From NCBI RefSeq assembly GCF_012489685.1, contig NC_080043.1:15990223-16054222 (forward strand): a stretch of 64,000 bases of DNA, written 5' to 3'. The notes under the pieces were generated by a model that had not been told where the DNA came from, did not search any database, and was given only the letters and a program-made list of their open reading frames with translations. Below are positions 20,213-31,393 of the stretch, piece by piece. Numbering within the stretch: position 1 is the first letter of the stretch; each line of letters starts with the position of its first letter. This stretch comes from Lotus japonicus. Its lineage: Eukaryota > Streptophyta > Magnoliopsida > Fabales > Fabaceae. Made by a program: the position numbers and the translations under genes.

Positions 20213-23062
20213 CTAAGGTTTGTCAGTGCGTCGCAGAAGTTCCATCATCATTTGCTTCATCTCAATCAGCATGGATTCATGAGTATCAAGACGTTGTTCC
20301 ATGATGTCGAGTCTGGATGAGCTTGTCTGAGTAGAGCTGGAAGGAACATTCTGAGCCGCTTGAGGATCTGGAATGGAAGCAGAAGCAGCAGGAGTAAATA
20401 TAACTGGTGCAAGTCGCTCTGCCTCAGCCTCAGCTTCAAGACGCTCTGCCTCAAGTCTGGCTTGTTCAGCCTGAGCTGCTGCTTGACGTGCAGCTTCTTC
20501 TGCCTGTTCTTTCTTTCTCTTGGCTTCTTCAATAGCTTCAAGAAGCTTATTTCTCTGTTCTAGTTCATGAAGAGCCACCCTTCTAGCAAACCTTTGCTTT
20601 GCAGCCTCAATGCTCTGACTGCCCTCTGCATGCAGGAGCTGCATCATAATCGGAACTTGAGCCACTAGCCAAGTGCTCAGATTGTTCCACTCATCAGCCA
20701 CATTTTCAGCATTCTCACTAAGATCAGTCTGACCGTGCACATTGCGGAGCCTCAAAGAGGCTTCATGATAGAAAATATTGATGCACTCAGAGAGAGATGT
20801 GGGTTGAAGGTGAGTATAGGGAATTATGGAGAGGTTGGGTTCAGGAGAGGCTGGGTGATTGCTGCTATGGGCTTCAGAGGCACCTTGTGGAGAACCAATG
20901 TTAATCATGGGAGCATTGGGTTCAGAGGTTCCAAGGTGAGGGTCTGAAGTTTCAACCAGAGGGTGAGGTGATCTAACCGAGGATTGGTTAGACACTGATT
21001 GTGCAGGTTCAGGGTCTGGTTGAATAGGCTCTTGTTGGTCTGGGACAGGGTGAGCTTGTTGAACTAAGGGGTCTGCCTCTTGGATGGGATTGGCCAAGAT
21101 AGGTTCATCTGGGTCAACTAGACGTTCAGGTCTAGGGCCAGGATATCTCCTAGGGCTTGGACAGGTAAGGTAATACTCTTCCAAGGCAGACACCTTCTCT
21201 TTTCTAACCTCCATGAATTTTCTAAGGGATTCAGAGTTATTGGAGGGAGAAGAGTCAATAACATTGATTGGGAAGGATACAGGTGTAAAGGCTGTTGATG
21301 AGTCTGTATCCGTGGTTCTGGCAGCAGGACGTTCTGATGCTCTGGGAGCAGAGTGATCAGACGTTCTGGGTTGTGGTTCTGTTTGGTTGGGCTCAGGTTG
21401 GTCTTGGACGATTGGTTCAGAAGATAATGGGTCGTATGGAATGGTAAGGAAAGAGGTTGGTTCTTCTGACCTAGAGGGTTGACTCTGAAGCAAATTCCAG
21501 AGTGGTGCTTCAGTAGGAGAAGGTTGAAAGAAGGAAGATCTTGGGGAATGTGGTGGAGAGGTGGTTTGTTCGGCTGGCTGGGATTCAGGAATAGGAGTGA
21601 GGGGATTTGAGGAGTGTTGGAGCAAGGCAGAAATAGGGAGTGCATCAAATAAATTCAAATCATCATCAGAAGCAAGTGCAGGCTTACTTGAATGTGCTGA
21701 TGATCGAGTCACTCTGGCAGGAGGTTCAGTCCTTCTGACCGCTGCAGCAGCTGGTTCCACCCGAGTAGGCTTCACCACGATTCTGACTTTCTTCTTCTTC
21801 TTCTGGGGAGGACCATCCTCACTATCATCATCATCACCATCATCAGGCTTTCTCTTCGTCTTCTTGACCAGAGGGACATCAGATTCCTCTGAAGATTCTT
21901 CCAGAACCATCTTCCTCTGAGCTTTCCTCTTGGGAGGAGAAGGAAACTCTGGAGCTGGTGGAAGTCTGCTGACGAAATCATCAAGGTCAATTTCGAAACC
22001 TTGAGCCCTGAGGTCTTCAACATAGCATCTGATGGCTTCAGGATGGTCTGCTTGTGTCCACAGAGGGTAGTCATTCAGAGGCATCCTTCTGCTTCTGATC
22101 TCAGAGGATGTGTCTTCACGAGCAGGAGCAATCTTCTTCTGGATTAAGCCCATCTTCTTCAAGGAGTTTGCAGTGAAGACATCACTGACAATTGTGCTCA
22201 AATCCTCTGTGCAACCAGCATTGATCAAATCTTGCACCAAGTTGCTTTCAATGAGAAAGTCTGAGAGCAGCCTCCCAAAAGGGATATATTTGATTGCAGA
22301 CTTGATGGAGGCGGTGGTGCGAGACTTCCTGATGCATTCCTTCAAGTAAGAGAACAGGAAGTAGGGAAGGCAGATCTTCTCCTGATCTTGGATGAAGAAC
22401 AACATCGCCTTCTGGTTGAAGTTGATGTAGTCTGGAGAACTGCCCTTCGGTCTCTGATTGATGCAGTTGAGCAGGATCTTGTGCCAGATCCTGAGTTTGG
22501 GGTGAAGGTCCATCACCTTGTAACTCGTCTTGCCCGGTTTGAAGGTGGTGTACAGGGCCTTGTTGACTTTGTCTTTGGTGCTGGGTTTCAGCTTGGATTC
22601 CGTCAGTTGGAACCGATACCCATAAACAGTTTCTGCTCCTAGCAGATTCACGAATGACTTCTCAGTGATGATGATCTTCCTGCCAAGAATGTGAGAGACC
22701 ACTTGAGTGTCATCGCAGTCTGCGTGCTTCCAGAATTCCTTTACCAATTTCTCATATACCGGTCCTCGAAGTCGATTGAAGTAGTTTCCCCAACCTTGAG
22801 CTTGGACTTCAGGACGAAGATCAAACCCATTTGCAGCCAGGTTGTCGAGGTCGAATCTCCATTCTGCTAGGACTTGGAGTTCCTCAGGAGCAAATACGCA
22901 GTGAACGGCACAGCCCCGTTCTGCAATTGGAACAATCTGCTCTTGAACTTGAACTTGTTCTTGTGCCGGGTTCTCAGAGCCCCTTTGACCCGTTGCCAAA
23001 CCAACTTCCATGTGAGGGAACTGAGGTGCATCTGCAGTAGATCTTCTGGTTTGTCTCACCAT
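20213..23062 (-). CDS. Sirevirus env-like ORF
   Basis: Third ORF of the element, about 440 bases downstream of pol. The open frame reaches 23218 (1001 codons). I prefer ATG 23062 (MVRQTRRSTADAPQ, 949 residues) because the first 52 residues resemble leader translation. The N-terminal third carries the block usual in plant env-like or 'putative plant transposon' proteins (FAPEELQVLAEWRFDL, GRKIIITEKSFVNLLGAETV). A basic and acidic nuclear-type stretch follows (PPQKKKKKVRIVV). The middle is long and rich in Pro, Ser, Gln and Glu. A helical EAEAEAERL coiled coil lies near the C terminus. I see no convincing transmembrane segment or furin-type site, so true envelope function is doubtful. The translation matches the copy at 32808-35657. 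Confidence 0.75.
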   Translation of the reverse strand: MVRQTRRSTADAPQFPHMEVGLATGQRGSENPAQEQVQVQEQIVPIAERGCAVHCVFAPEELQVLAEWRFDLDNLAANGFDLRPEVQAQGWGNYFNRLRGPVYEKLVKEFWKHADCDDTQVVSHILGRKIIITEKSFVNLLGAETVYGYRFQLTESKLKPSTKDKVNKALYTTFKPGKTSYKVMDLHPKLRIWHKILLNCINQRPKGSSPDYINFNQKAMLFFIQDQEKICLPYFLFSYLKECIRKSRTTASIKSAIKYIPFGRLLSDFLIESNLVQDLINAGCTEDLSTIVSDVFTANSLKKMGLIQKKIAPAREDTSSEIRSRRMPLNDYPLWTQADHPEAIRCYVEDLRAQGFEIDLDDFVSRLPPAPEFPSPPKRKAQRKMVLEESSEESDVPLVKKTKRKPDDGDDDDSEDGPPQKKKKKVRIVVKPTRVEPAAAAVRRTEPPARVTRSSAHSSKPALASDDDLNLFDALPISALLQHSSNPLTPIPESQPAEQTTSPPHSPRSSFFQPSPTEAPLWNLLQSQPSRSEEPTSFLTIPYDPLSSEPIVQDQPEPNQTEPQPRTSDHSAPRASERPAARTTDTDSSTAFTPVSFPINVIDSSPSNNSESLRKFMEVRKEKVSALEEYYLTCPSPRRYPGPRPERLVDPDEPILANPIQEADPLVQQAHPVPDQQEPIQPDPEPAQSVSNQSSVRSPHPLVETSDPHLGTSEPNAPMINIGSPQGASEAHSSNHPASPEPNLSIIPYTHLQPTSLSECINIFYHEASLRLRNVHGQTDLSENAENVADEWNNLSTWLVAQVPIMMQLLHAEGSQSIEAAKQRFARRVALHELEQRNKLLEAIEEAKRKKEQAEEAARQAAAQAEQARLEAERLEAEAEAERLAPVIFTPAASASIPDPQAAQNVPSSSTQTSSSRLDIMEQRLDTHESMLIEMKQMMMELLRRTDKP

Positions 23063-23505
23063 TTTGAGGAGGTTGAAGGTTTGAGGTAGAGGATGAAGTT
23101 TGAAGGATGAAGAGAGATCGAGAGAGAAATCAAGAAAGAGGCGGTTTTGAAAAGCAGAGAGTGCGAGAGTGAAAACCGGAAGTGAACGAGAACGTGTGTG
23201 TATAGTGGGTTTTATCAAATAATCGTTGTTGATTCAAAAAGCACTTTAAGATCAACGGTTGAAAATTAAAGATAGATAGTAATAGTAAAATACACAATCA
23301 CACACAGAAGATAAGCATATCTACACGCAATCATAACAGACTGTCACACGGGCACAAGGAATTATGCACCAGAAATTCTGACACACGTGTTGTTGTCTCA
23401 GCTTCAGAGTCAGTACCAGTGGGCACACACACTCTGATTGAGTTACCTTCTGGACTAGACATCTTCTGATCAAGAAGTATCATAGTCAGAGGTTTTGATC
23501 CATCT

Positions 23506-25428
23506 TCACTCTGGACAAAAGTCCATGTTTAGATTTTTCAGAATAAAATTAAATCTATCTTCAGCTAAGGGCTTTGTAAAGATATCTGCCCATTGATGGT
23601 CAGTATCAACAAACTTCAGAAGAAGTACGCCCTTCTGCACATAATCTCTAATGAAGTGATACTTTACCTCAATGTGCTTTGCCCTTGAATGCAAGATAGG
23701 ATTCTTGCTCAACGAGATTGCAGCAGTGTTATCACAATAAATTGGGATATTGCTCTCAAGGATCTGATAATCCTCCAGCTGATGTTTCATCCAGAGCATC
23801 TGTGTGCTGCATATTGCTGCTGAGATATATTCTGCCTCTGCAGTTGATAGTGCAATGGTTGATTGCCTCTTGCTTGCCCATGAGACTAGATTGCCTCCCA
23901 GAAATTGACAATTTCCGGAAGTACTTTTTCTCTCTGTTCTATCTCCAGCATAATCAGCATCACAATAACCTGAAAGCTTATACTCTGATGTTTTCTTATA
24001 CATCAAGCCAAGGTTAGTGGTGCCTTTCAGATACCTTAGGATCCTCTTAACAGCAGTTAAGTGGGTTTCCCTTGGATCTGATTGGAAACGAGCACATAAG
24101 TGAACACTAAATAATATGTCTGGTCTAGATGCAGTTAAGTATAGAAGTGAACCTATCATTCCACGATAGAGCTTCTGACATACTTTACCACTTTTATCTT
24201 CTTTCTCCAAAATGCATGTAGGATGCATTGGAGTCTTGGCCACTGTAGATTCCAGCATATTGAACTTCTTCAGAAGTTCTTTAGTGTACTTGCTCTGATG
24301 GATATATGTTCCTTCTGGTGTTTGATCAACTTGTATTCCCAGAAAGTACTTTAATTCTCCCATCATACTCATCTCAAATTCAGCCTGCATCATCTCAGAA
24401 AATTCTTTGCATAGAGATTGATTAGCAGAACCAAATATAATATCATCAACATAAATTTGCACAATTAAGATATCATCTTTATAAGTCTTGCAAAAAAGAG
24501 TTGTATCTACTTTACCCCTTACAAACTCATTCTCCAGAAGGAATGAGCTAAGTCTCTCATACCATGCTCTGGGAGCTTGCTTCAGACCGTAGAGTGATTT
24601 CTTCAATTTGAACACATGGTCTGGTTTCTTTTCATCTTCAAAACCTGGGGGTTGATGAACATAGACTTCCTCTGAGATATAACCATTTAGGAAGGCACTC
24701 TTTACGTCCATCTGATGTAGAACTATGTTGTGATTTACTGAGAAGGAGATCAACAGTCTAATTGCCTCCAGTCTTGCTACCGGAGCAAATGTTTCAGTGT
24801 AGTCTATTCCTTCCTGCTGGCTGTAGCCTTGAGCAACTAGCCTTGCCTTGTTTCTGACTACATCTCCTTTCTCATTCAGCTTGTTTCTGAATACCCATTT
24901 CGTTCCAATAACATGGACACTCTCAGGCTTCTTCACTAAGCTCCAAACATCGTTCTTGGAAAATTGATTCAATTCTTCTTCCATGGCCAGAATCCAATCC
25001 TTGTCCTGAAGAGCTTCATCTATGGACTTGGGTTCAATTAAGGACACCAATCCTTTCAGACTCAGCAAGGTCTCTTCAGAGGGTCTGAAGGCAGATCTGG
25101 TTCTGACTGGTTCATCTTTGTTGCCCAGAATCAATTCCTTAGGGTGAGCTGCAGTGATTCTGCTCTTCTTCAGAGTTTGTGAGTTAGAGGGACCAGCTTC
25201 TTCCTCTGGTTCATCTTCCTCTGGCTCAACTTCCTCTGGAGCTTTGCCTTTGTCAGAAACATTAATGCTTAAATCTGCAAACTTTTCAACTAGCTTTGAC
25301 TGGTCAGAGTCAAGCTTATCATCAAATCTAACATGAATAGATTCTTCAATAGTCTTAGCATCAGTATTATAAAATCTAAAACCTTTAGATCTATCAGAAT
25401 AACCAAGTAATAGACACTTAGAAGACAC
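23506..25428 (-). pseudogene. Sirevirus pol, reverse transcriptase and RNase H part
   Basis: A 640-codon open frame. Motifs: integrase C-terminal linker rich in Glu (about residues 65-80), RT palm ([51 protein letters not shown] near 325-337), then RNase H ([33 protein letters not shown]). It is out of frame with the integrase part because of an 11-bp tandem duplication (GACACTTAGAA twice, near 25422-25443). Overlap with the upstream frame is 25290-25428. The catalytic motifs look intact, but the polyprotein is split. Confidence 0.88.
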
Positions 25429-26620
25429 TTAGAAGACTTAGCATCAAATTTATGCAATCTATCCTTAGTATTGAGAACATAACAAACACAGCCAAAAGGA
25501 TGAAAATAAGAAATGTTGGGTTTTATGTTCTTCCACAATTCATAAGGAGTCTTATTCAGAATTGGTCTCACAGAGATTCTGTTCTGAATGTAACATGCTG
25601 TATTTACTGCCTCTGCCCAAAAGTGCTTAGCCATGCCAGTTTCTTGGAGCATGGTTCTAGCCATCTCCTGAAGAGTTCTGTTCTTCCTCTCAACAACACC
25701 ATTTTGTTGAGGAGTTCTGGGACAAGAGAAATCATGTGCAATTCCATAGGAATCAAACAGACTCTCAAACTTGTCATTCTCAAACTCTCCACCATGGTCA
25801 CTTCTGACACGCACAATCCTACAAGCCTTCTCGTTTTGCACTTGAGCAATGAAGGTAGAGAACACAGCATGAGACTCATCCTTGCGGGTTAGAAACTTTA
25901 CCCATGTCCAGCGGCTATAGTCATCAACGATAACCATCCCATATCTCTTGCCACCTATAGACTCAGTTTTCACTGGTCCAAAAGGTCGATATGCAGAAGT
26001 TCCAACGGCCTTGAGGTTGAGACAACATTCTTTGCCTTGAAAGGGACTTTTGTGAATTTGCCTTTCTGACATGCTTCACAAAGAGCGTCTGAAGTGAACT
26101 TCAGATTGGGTAAGCCCCTGACAAGGTTTAGCTTGCTCAGCTGAGAAATCTTTCTCATACTGGCATGCCCTAACCGTCTATGCCATACCCACTGCTCTTC
26201 ATTAACAGACAGAAGGCACTTCACATTCTGAGCCTCCAACTCAGATAATCTGATCTTATAAATGTTGTTCTTCCTCTTGCTGTTAAACAGAACAGAGCCA
26301 TCGATCTGACTTACAGCCCGGCAGGACTTTTGATTGAATATAACATCATAACCCTTGTCAGCTAATTGACTTATAGACAATAAGTTATGTGTTAAGCCGT
26401 CTACCAATAAAACATTATCAATGCATGGACTACTATCTACACAAATAGTACCAGTACCAACAATTTTACCCTTTTCATTTCCTCCGAAGCCAATTTCGCC
26501 TCCAGGCTTAAGTTTCAGCTCTCGGAACATACGCTTTTCTCCCGTCATGTGACGCGAGCATCCACTGTCCAGATACCATGATTGGTGTTTCAGTGGAGCT
26601 ATCAAGGATATCTGCAACAT
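25290..26620 (-). pseudogene. Sirevirus pol, protease and integrase part, frameshifted
   Basis: Protease motif YLDSGCSRHMTG near 26560, with Asp-Ser-Gly intact. GAG-pre-integrase WHRRLGHASM and CX2C (CEACQKG). Integrase with VDDYSRWTWV, VRSDHGGEFEND and NGVVERKNR. Open frames are 26620-25970 and 26072-25290. The break between them is one base missing in an A run near 25978-25982, compared with 38574-38579, where the frame is continuous; the missing base may be a sequencing error. The start overlaps the end of gag by about 110 bases in another frame. Confidence 0.85.
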
Positions 26621-28418
26621 AGATAATTTTGTCCTTAGGTACCCACTTTCTGGGTCCTCTTTTGTTAGTTACCCCAGAGGTTCTGATCACCTTGGGTGTC
26701 TCAACATAATATTTTAAAGGAATATTTGCATGATATTTAGTCATAGAGAAAGATCCCTTTTTAAGAGGATGTTTAGCAACTTTAGCAGGTACAGGATCAG
26801 GCAATATGGTACCAGAGGGAACAAAGCATTCATACAAGGATTTAGCTTTAGACACAGAAGGCTCATTTCTAATTGGTTTAGAATAGCCAATGCCATGCAT
26901 TCCATTTCTGCTTACGCCATAGATCATTGAGGCCATTAAGCTTCTATCCACGCTTTTAGCTAGGAATCTTTGAAAAGACTTTTCATACTTAGATTCATTT
27001 CTACAATCAGAGGCATCACAGGCAACAATTTCTTCTAACTTAGCAATCTGGTTCTTAAGCACAGAGTTAGAATTTACCAAAGCATGATTTTCATTTTTCA
27101 AATCTGAAATAATTTTCTCATGTTCAGAAGGAGTCTTGGAGACAGCAGATAAGTTCTTTTTCAACTTTTTATGCTTAGACAATAAAGAGTTATACTTATC
27201 CATGATATCAGACAAAGCATGTTTCAGTTCAGAGGTAGAGAAAGAAGCAAATACCTCATTTTCATCGTCTGAGTTAGGATCTCCTTCTGATTCTGAGTCA
27301 GAGTCAACAGCTTCCTTTGACTCTGATCCTTTGTCTTTGACAATGGCCATGAGTCCTTGGACTTCACCATCAGAGTCAACATCCTCTGACTCTGATTCAT
27401 CGAATGTCACCATCAGACTCTTCTTGGTCTTGAAGTGCTTCTTTGGCTTCTTGTCTTTCTTCAACTTTGGACAATCACTTTTGTAGTGCCCAGATTCTTT
27501 GCACTCAAAACATGTGACTTCCTTGATTGAAGACTTCTTCTGGCCTGAGGACTCATACTTTCCTTTTGCCTTTCCAGAGCCTTTGAACTTGCTCTGCCTG
27601 TGCTTCCAGATGCGGTTGAGTCTCTTGGAGATCAGAGTCAGCTCATCTTCATCAGAATCTTCTGATGCTTCTTCAGATTCTTCTTCTTCAGCTTGAAGAG
27701 CCTTTGACTTCTCAACCTTAGCCTTTTCAGATTTGGATTTCAAGGCTATGGACTTTTTCCTCAGATCTTGCATCTCTGAGCGCTTCAGCTCATGGCATTT
27801 CAAAATGCTGATGAGTTCTTCTAAACTCATATTCTCAACGTCTCTCGTGAGCTCTATTGAAGTCACCAAGGGCATCCAACTTTCAGGAAGACACCTGATG
27901 ACCCTTATGACATGATCTTTTGTTGTGTAGCTCTTGTTGAGAGGTCGTATGCCAGCTACAAGCAATTGAAATCTGGAGAACATTTCTTCAATGGACTCAT
28001 TTGGCTCCATGATGAAGGATTCATACTTTTGGATCAAAGACAATGCCTTTGATTCTTTGACTTTCTTGTTTCCTTCATGAGACATCTTCAGAGAGTCAAA
28101 AATGCCTTTAGCAAACTCACGATCTGTAATCTTCTGGTACTCTTCATAGGAAATAACACTTAGAAGAATTGCTCTTGCTTTGTGATGTTGTGAGTACAGC
28201 TTCTTTTGATCTGCAGTCATCTCTGACCTTGGGATCTTCTTGCCATCTGCATCAATTGGACGCTCGTAGCCATCCACAATAATATCCCAGAGATCTGCAT
28301 CGAAACCCAGAAAGAAACTTTCCAGTCTATCTTTCCAATATTCGAACCTTTGACCGTCGAACATAGGAGGCTTTGCATTGTAACCATCTCTTTGAGTTTC
28401 ACTGGTGGTGGCAGCCAT
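26508..28418 (-). CDS. Sirevirus gag
   Basis: 636 codons from ATG 28418 (MAATTSETQRDGYNAKPPMF). UBN2-type capsid region (FDGQRFEYWKDRLESFF, KESKALSLIQKYESF), a basic/acidic linker, a zinc knuckle CFECKESGHYKSDC near residues 304-317, Ser/Asp/Glu-rich stretches, then coiled coil (SKHKKLKKNLSAVSK). Primer-binding site 28477-28488 lies 59 bases upstream. The frame ends at 26508, about 110 bases inside the start of the protease frame, one base out of register. The translation matches 39104-41014. Confidence 0.88.
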   Translation of the reverse strand: MAATTSETQRDGYNAKPPMFDGQRFEYWKDRLESFFLGFDADLWDIIVDGYERPIDADGKKIPRSEMTADQKKLYSQHHKARAILLSVISYEEYQKITDREFAKGIFDSLKMSHEGNKKVKESKALSLIQKYESFIMEPNESIEEMFSRFQLLVAGIRPLNKSYTTKDHVIRVIRCLPESWMPLVTSIELTRDVENMSLEELISILKCHELKRSEMQDLRKKSIALKSKSEKAKVEKSKALQAEEEESEEASEDSDEDELTLISKRLNRIWKHRQSKFKGSGKAKGKYESSGQKKSSIKEVTCFECKESGHYKSDCPKLKKDKKPKKHFKTKKSLMVTFDESESEDVDSDGEVQGLMAIVKDKGSESKEAVDSDSESEGDPNSDDENEVFASFSTSELKHALSDIMDKYNSLLSKHKKLKKNLSAVSKTPSEHEKIISDLKNENHALVNSNSVLKNQIAKLEEIVACDASDCRNESKYEKSFQRFLAKSVDRSLMASMIYGVSRNGMHGIGYSKPIRNEPSVSKAKSLYECFVPSGTILPDPVPAKVAKHPLKKGSFSMTKYHANIPLKYYVETPKVIRTSGVTNKRGPRKWVPKDKIIYVADILDSSTETPIMVSGQWMLASHDGRKAYVPRAET

Positions 28419-28490
28419 TGTTTTTCACACCGGCCCGGATCACTGAACACTGTTAGGTGTGGTAATCAGAACTTGCGCTCTGATACCAAT

Positions 28491-29824
28491 TGAAGGTATG
28501 AAAAACGGTAGAAAGGGGGGGTTTGAATAACGTTTTCAGAACAAAACTTCCACCTTAAAGATTTTGACAAATCTTTCGAGAACTTAAGTGCTAAAGATAA
28601 GAGATAGAAAAGCACACAAGTATTTTATCCTGGTTCACTTGATAAATCCCTCAAGCTAATCCAGTCCACCCGTTAAGGTGATTTCTTCCTTCTTAGAATG
28701 AAGGCAATCCACTAATCAGATAATTGTTACAACTGCACTTGAAACCTACAAGTGACTAACAATACACTGACTTAGCTCACACTAAGATTCACTCTCTTAG
28801 TCTTCTCTAGGATCCGATCAACCTTGATCTCCTAAAGGAATCACCACTAAGATTCACTCTCTTAGTCTTCTCTAGGATCCGATCAACCTTGATCTCCTAA
28901 AGGAACTAAACAAACTGTTTATCAAAGGAATGTTTACAAGAGATTTGCTTCTAAAAAGCTAATAGTAAACACAATGAATTTCAGATGAAAGAAAGCTTAG
29001 AATATTTTGAATATCTTGCGCGTGTGTATTGCTTCTAGCCGCTTCTTTCAATCTTCAGCCTCTATATATACTCCAAGGATTAGGGTTGAGCGTTGCATGG
29101 GAAATGCTACCGTTGGAGGCAGTTCTGGAAAATCCAGCTTCTGCTGTGGCTGAGAACGTTAGGTAGGTCGTCAGGAAGGTACACTTGCTTTTTGTACTTG
29201 GATAGCGACTTGACCTTTTAACCTAGGAGACTTCTGATCAGAGGAATACTTCATATTGGAACTTGTGAAGCCGGTTGATCAGAGTCAGAGGGAAAGCACA
29301 GATCCTCTGACCATTGTATCTTCTGATTCTGAACTCAGAGGGAAGAACATGGCCTTCAGAGTTTCTTGCTTCTGGACTTCAGAGTTTCCACTATTCAGCT
29401 TCTGGATCTTCAGAGTCTTCTACACATCAGAATCTGAACCTTCAGTGTTTCTTGGTTATCAGAACTTCTGGATCTTCAGAGTCTTCTACACATCAGAACA
29501 TCTGAACCTTCAGTGTTTCTTGGTTATCAGAACTTCTGGATCTTCAGAGCTTCTAGCGACTGAGTCCACATCAGAGTTTGTATAGCTTCAGAACTTCTGA
29601 AGCTTTTCCACTGTTCATACTGAACATGGTGAATGCGAAAGCGTTGCTTGGGTTACCCTTTATACACAGTGCTTCTGATTTGTGTGAGATTGAGTTGAGG
29701 TCAGAGCCTGTAAACAGCACACTCAGAAAAACACGTTAGAGTACCACAATTGTTCATATCAAAAGGTTAACTTGTAATCATCAAAACATAGAGTTGTACT
29801 ACTAGATCAAAACTTGATCTTACA
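28491..29824 (-). repeat. Sirevirus LTR (1334 bp), between full element and truncated partner
   Basis: Serves as 5' LTR for the gag-pol-env unit to its left and as 3' LTR for the fragment to its right. It carries C at the diagnostic site (29715), like 42315. It has about six single-base or short indels relative to 41087-42424 (for example near 29118, 29191, 29428, 29447), as expected close to a low-quality contig end. Confidence 0.88.
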
Positions 29825-31038
29825 ATCTCCCCCTTTTGATGATGACAAAACTAAGATTTTTGATGAACAATTCTTAACATTAAACTGAATTCACTCAGAG
29901 TTTAGAGATATAGAATAAGACTTATCCTGATGTGATAGTTTATCTTGCTCATTCTGAATTCAAGTCACTGCTTGATTCTGAGCTTAGCTCCCCCTGAATC
30001 TAATACTTGATGAAAACGTTAGTAAAGTCTAGATTCTGAGCTAAAAATATAAGAGTTCAGAGTGAAAAACTTATGACATAGATGAAAAACGAATAATCAG
30101 AGCGCATAAGTAATCAGAGTCACGGACAAGGTATCAGAGTCTTGGGTATCAGAGTCTTGGGTATCAGAGTCAACTTAGAATCACTTCAGAAGAAGTGAAA
30201 TGTATTCCTTGTATTTGCCCAGTGACACATCTATGGTCATGAAGGTGGAACTCTTAAATTCTCCAAAAGAAAAATAAGTCACACTAACACATCTTACAAA
30301 TCAAAAACTGGGTTTTACTCCCCCTTTTTGTCATAAGCAAAAAGCTTGGGGTGTGAAAAACTTAGCTTGAAGTACAAGGTACTCCCCCTTAGAGAAGGTC
30401 TAAGTTTAAAAGAAATGAAAACGATGTAAGAATCAGAGTTAGGCGAAAATAAATAGAAGAGTTAATGCAAGGGATGAACGTTTACCACCGGTCAAGTGAG
30501 TAAATAGAAGGGTCAGTTACCAAGAACTTAACCTCGAGAAACTGTAAGAGCATTAACTTTCAGAGAGAAAGTGAAGCCTATAAAAAGGCGTTGGAGAGAA
30601 AGGTAAGCTTCACACCTCGAATAATTTTCAGTAAAAAAAATGGCATCATACAACGTAGCACTAGAAGAGCTGAGGAAGAAGGCCTTTGAAGAGGACTTGT
30701 TCCTGAATATCAGGCATCCAGAGGGTGCAACTACCATCGCGGAGCTGACACGGACATTGCTGGAAGAGGACCTGCGTCCAGAGTTGGAGAGAGACCTGAA
30801 AGAATTTCTTGCCTTCGTGGAGGAGGTGCAAGAACTCAGCCGGCTTGAACTCAAGCTGCTGGAAGAGAAAGAGAGTTTGGAAGAGAAAGCTCAAGACTTC
30901 AGAAGAGATTCTGGAGAGGGATGAGCTAAAGATCAGGCTCAGCAACATCCAGCATGTACTGGAGCGTCTGGAGAAGGATAGGTCAGAGCAGCGCCAGGAG
31001 TGCAGAAGATGAGGAGGGATCCTCCATTCTAGATTATA
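29825..31038 (-). repeat. Sirevirus 3' internal fragment up to the assembly gap
   Basis: Same as 42425-43642 apart from several homopolymer indels. Contains polypurine tracts and a copy of the opposite-strand ORF (30640-30924). That ORF is frameshifted by an extra A in GAGAAAGCTC near 30886-30891. Probably the right-hand end of a contig. Confidence 0.85.
30640..31012 (+). pseudogene. Copy of the 130-aa opposite-strand ORF, frameshifted (probable sequence error)
   Basis: Starts MASYNVALEELRKK like its sisters. One extra base near 30887 changes the frame and ends it at 30924; the original frame resumes in 30809-31012. One further missing base lies near 31010. It lies less than 400 bases from the N run, where several other runs are also miscounted. 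Confidence 0.6.
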
Positions 31039-31138
31039 NNNNNNNNNNNNNNNNNNNNNNNNNNNNNNNNNNNNNNNNNNNNNNNNNNNNNNNNNNNNNN
31101 NNNNNNNNNNNNNNNNNNNNNNNNNNNNNNNNNNNNNN
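31039..31138. other. Assembly gap (100 N)
   Basis: Exactly 100 N, so a placeholder length. By alignment to 43643-43856 the missing piece should be 214 bp if the unit really repeats. If the flanking contigs overlap, nothing is missing and 12.5 kb is duplicated. Confidence 0.95.
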
Positions 31139-31393
31139 ATCAGAGTTTGTATAGCTTCAGAACTTCTGAAGCTTTTCCACTGTTCATACTGAACATGGTG
31201 AATGCGAAAGCGTTGCTTGGGTTACCCTTTATACACAGTGCTTCTGATTTGTGTGAGATTGAGTTGAGGTCAGAGCCTGTAAATAGCACACTCAGAAAAA
31301 CACGTTAGAGTACCACAATTGTTCATATCAAAAGGTTAACTTGTAATCATCAAAACATAGAGTTGTACTACTAGATCAAAACTTGATCTTACA
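31139..31393 (-). repeat. Partial Sirevirus LTR after the gap
   Basis: The last 255 bases (plus-strand sense) of the LTR, equal to 18544-18798. It carries T at the diagnostic site (31284), like the left LTR and unlike the 42315 and 44002 copies. Confidence 0.88.
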
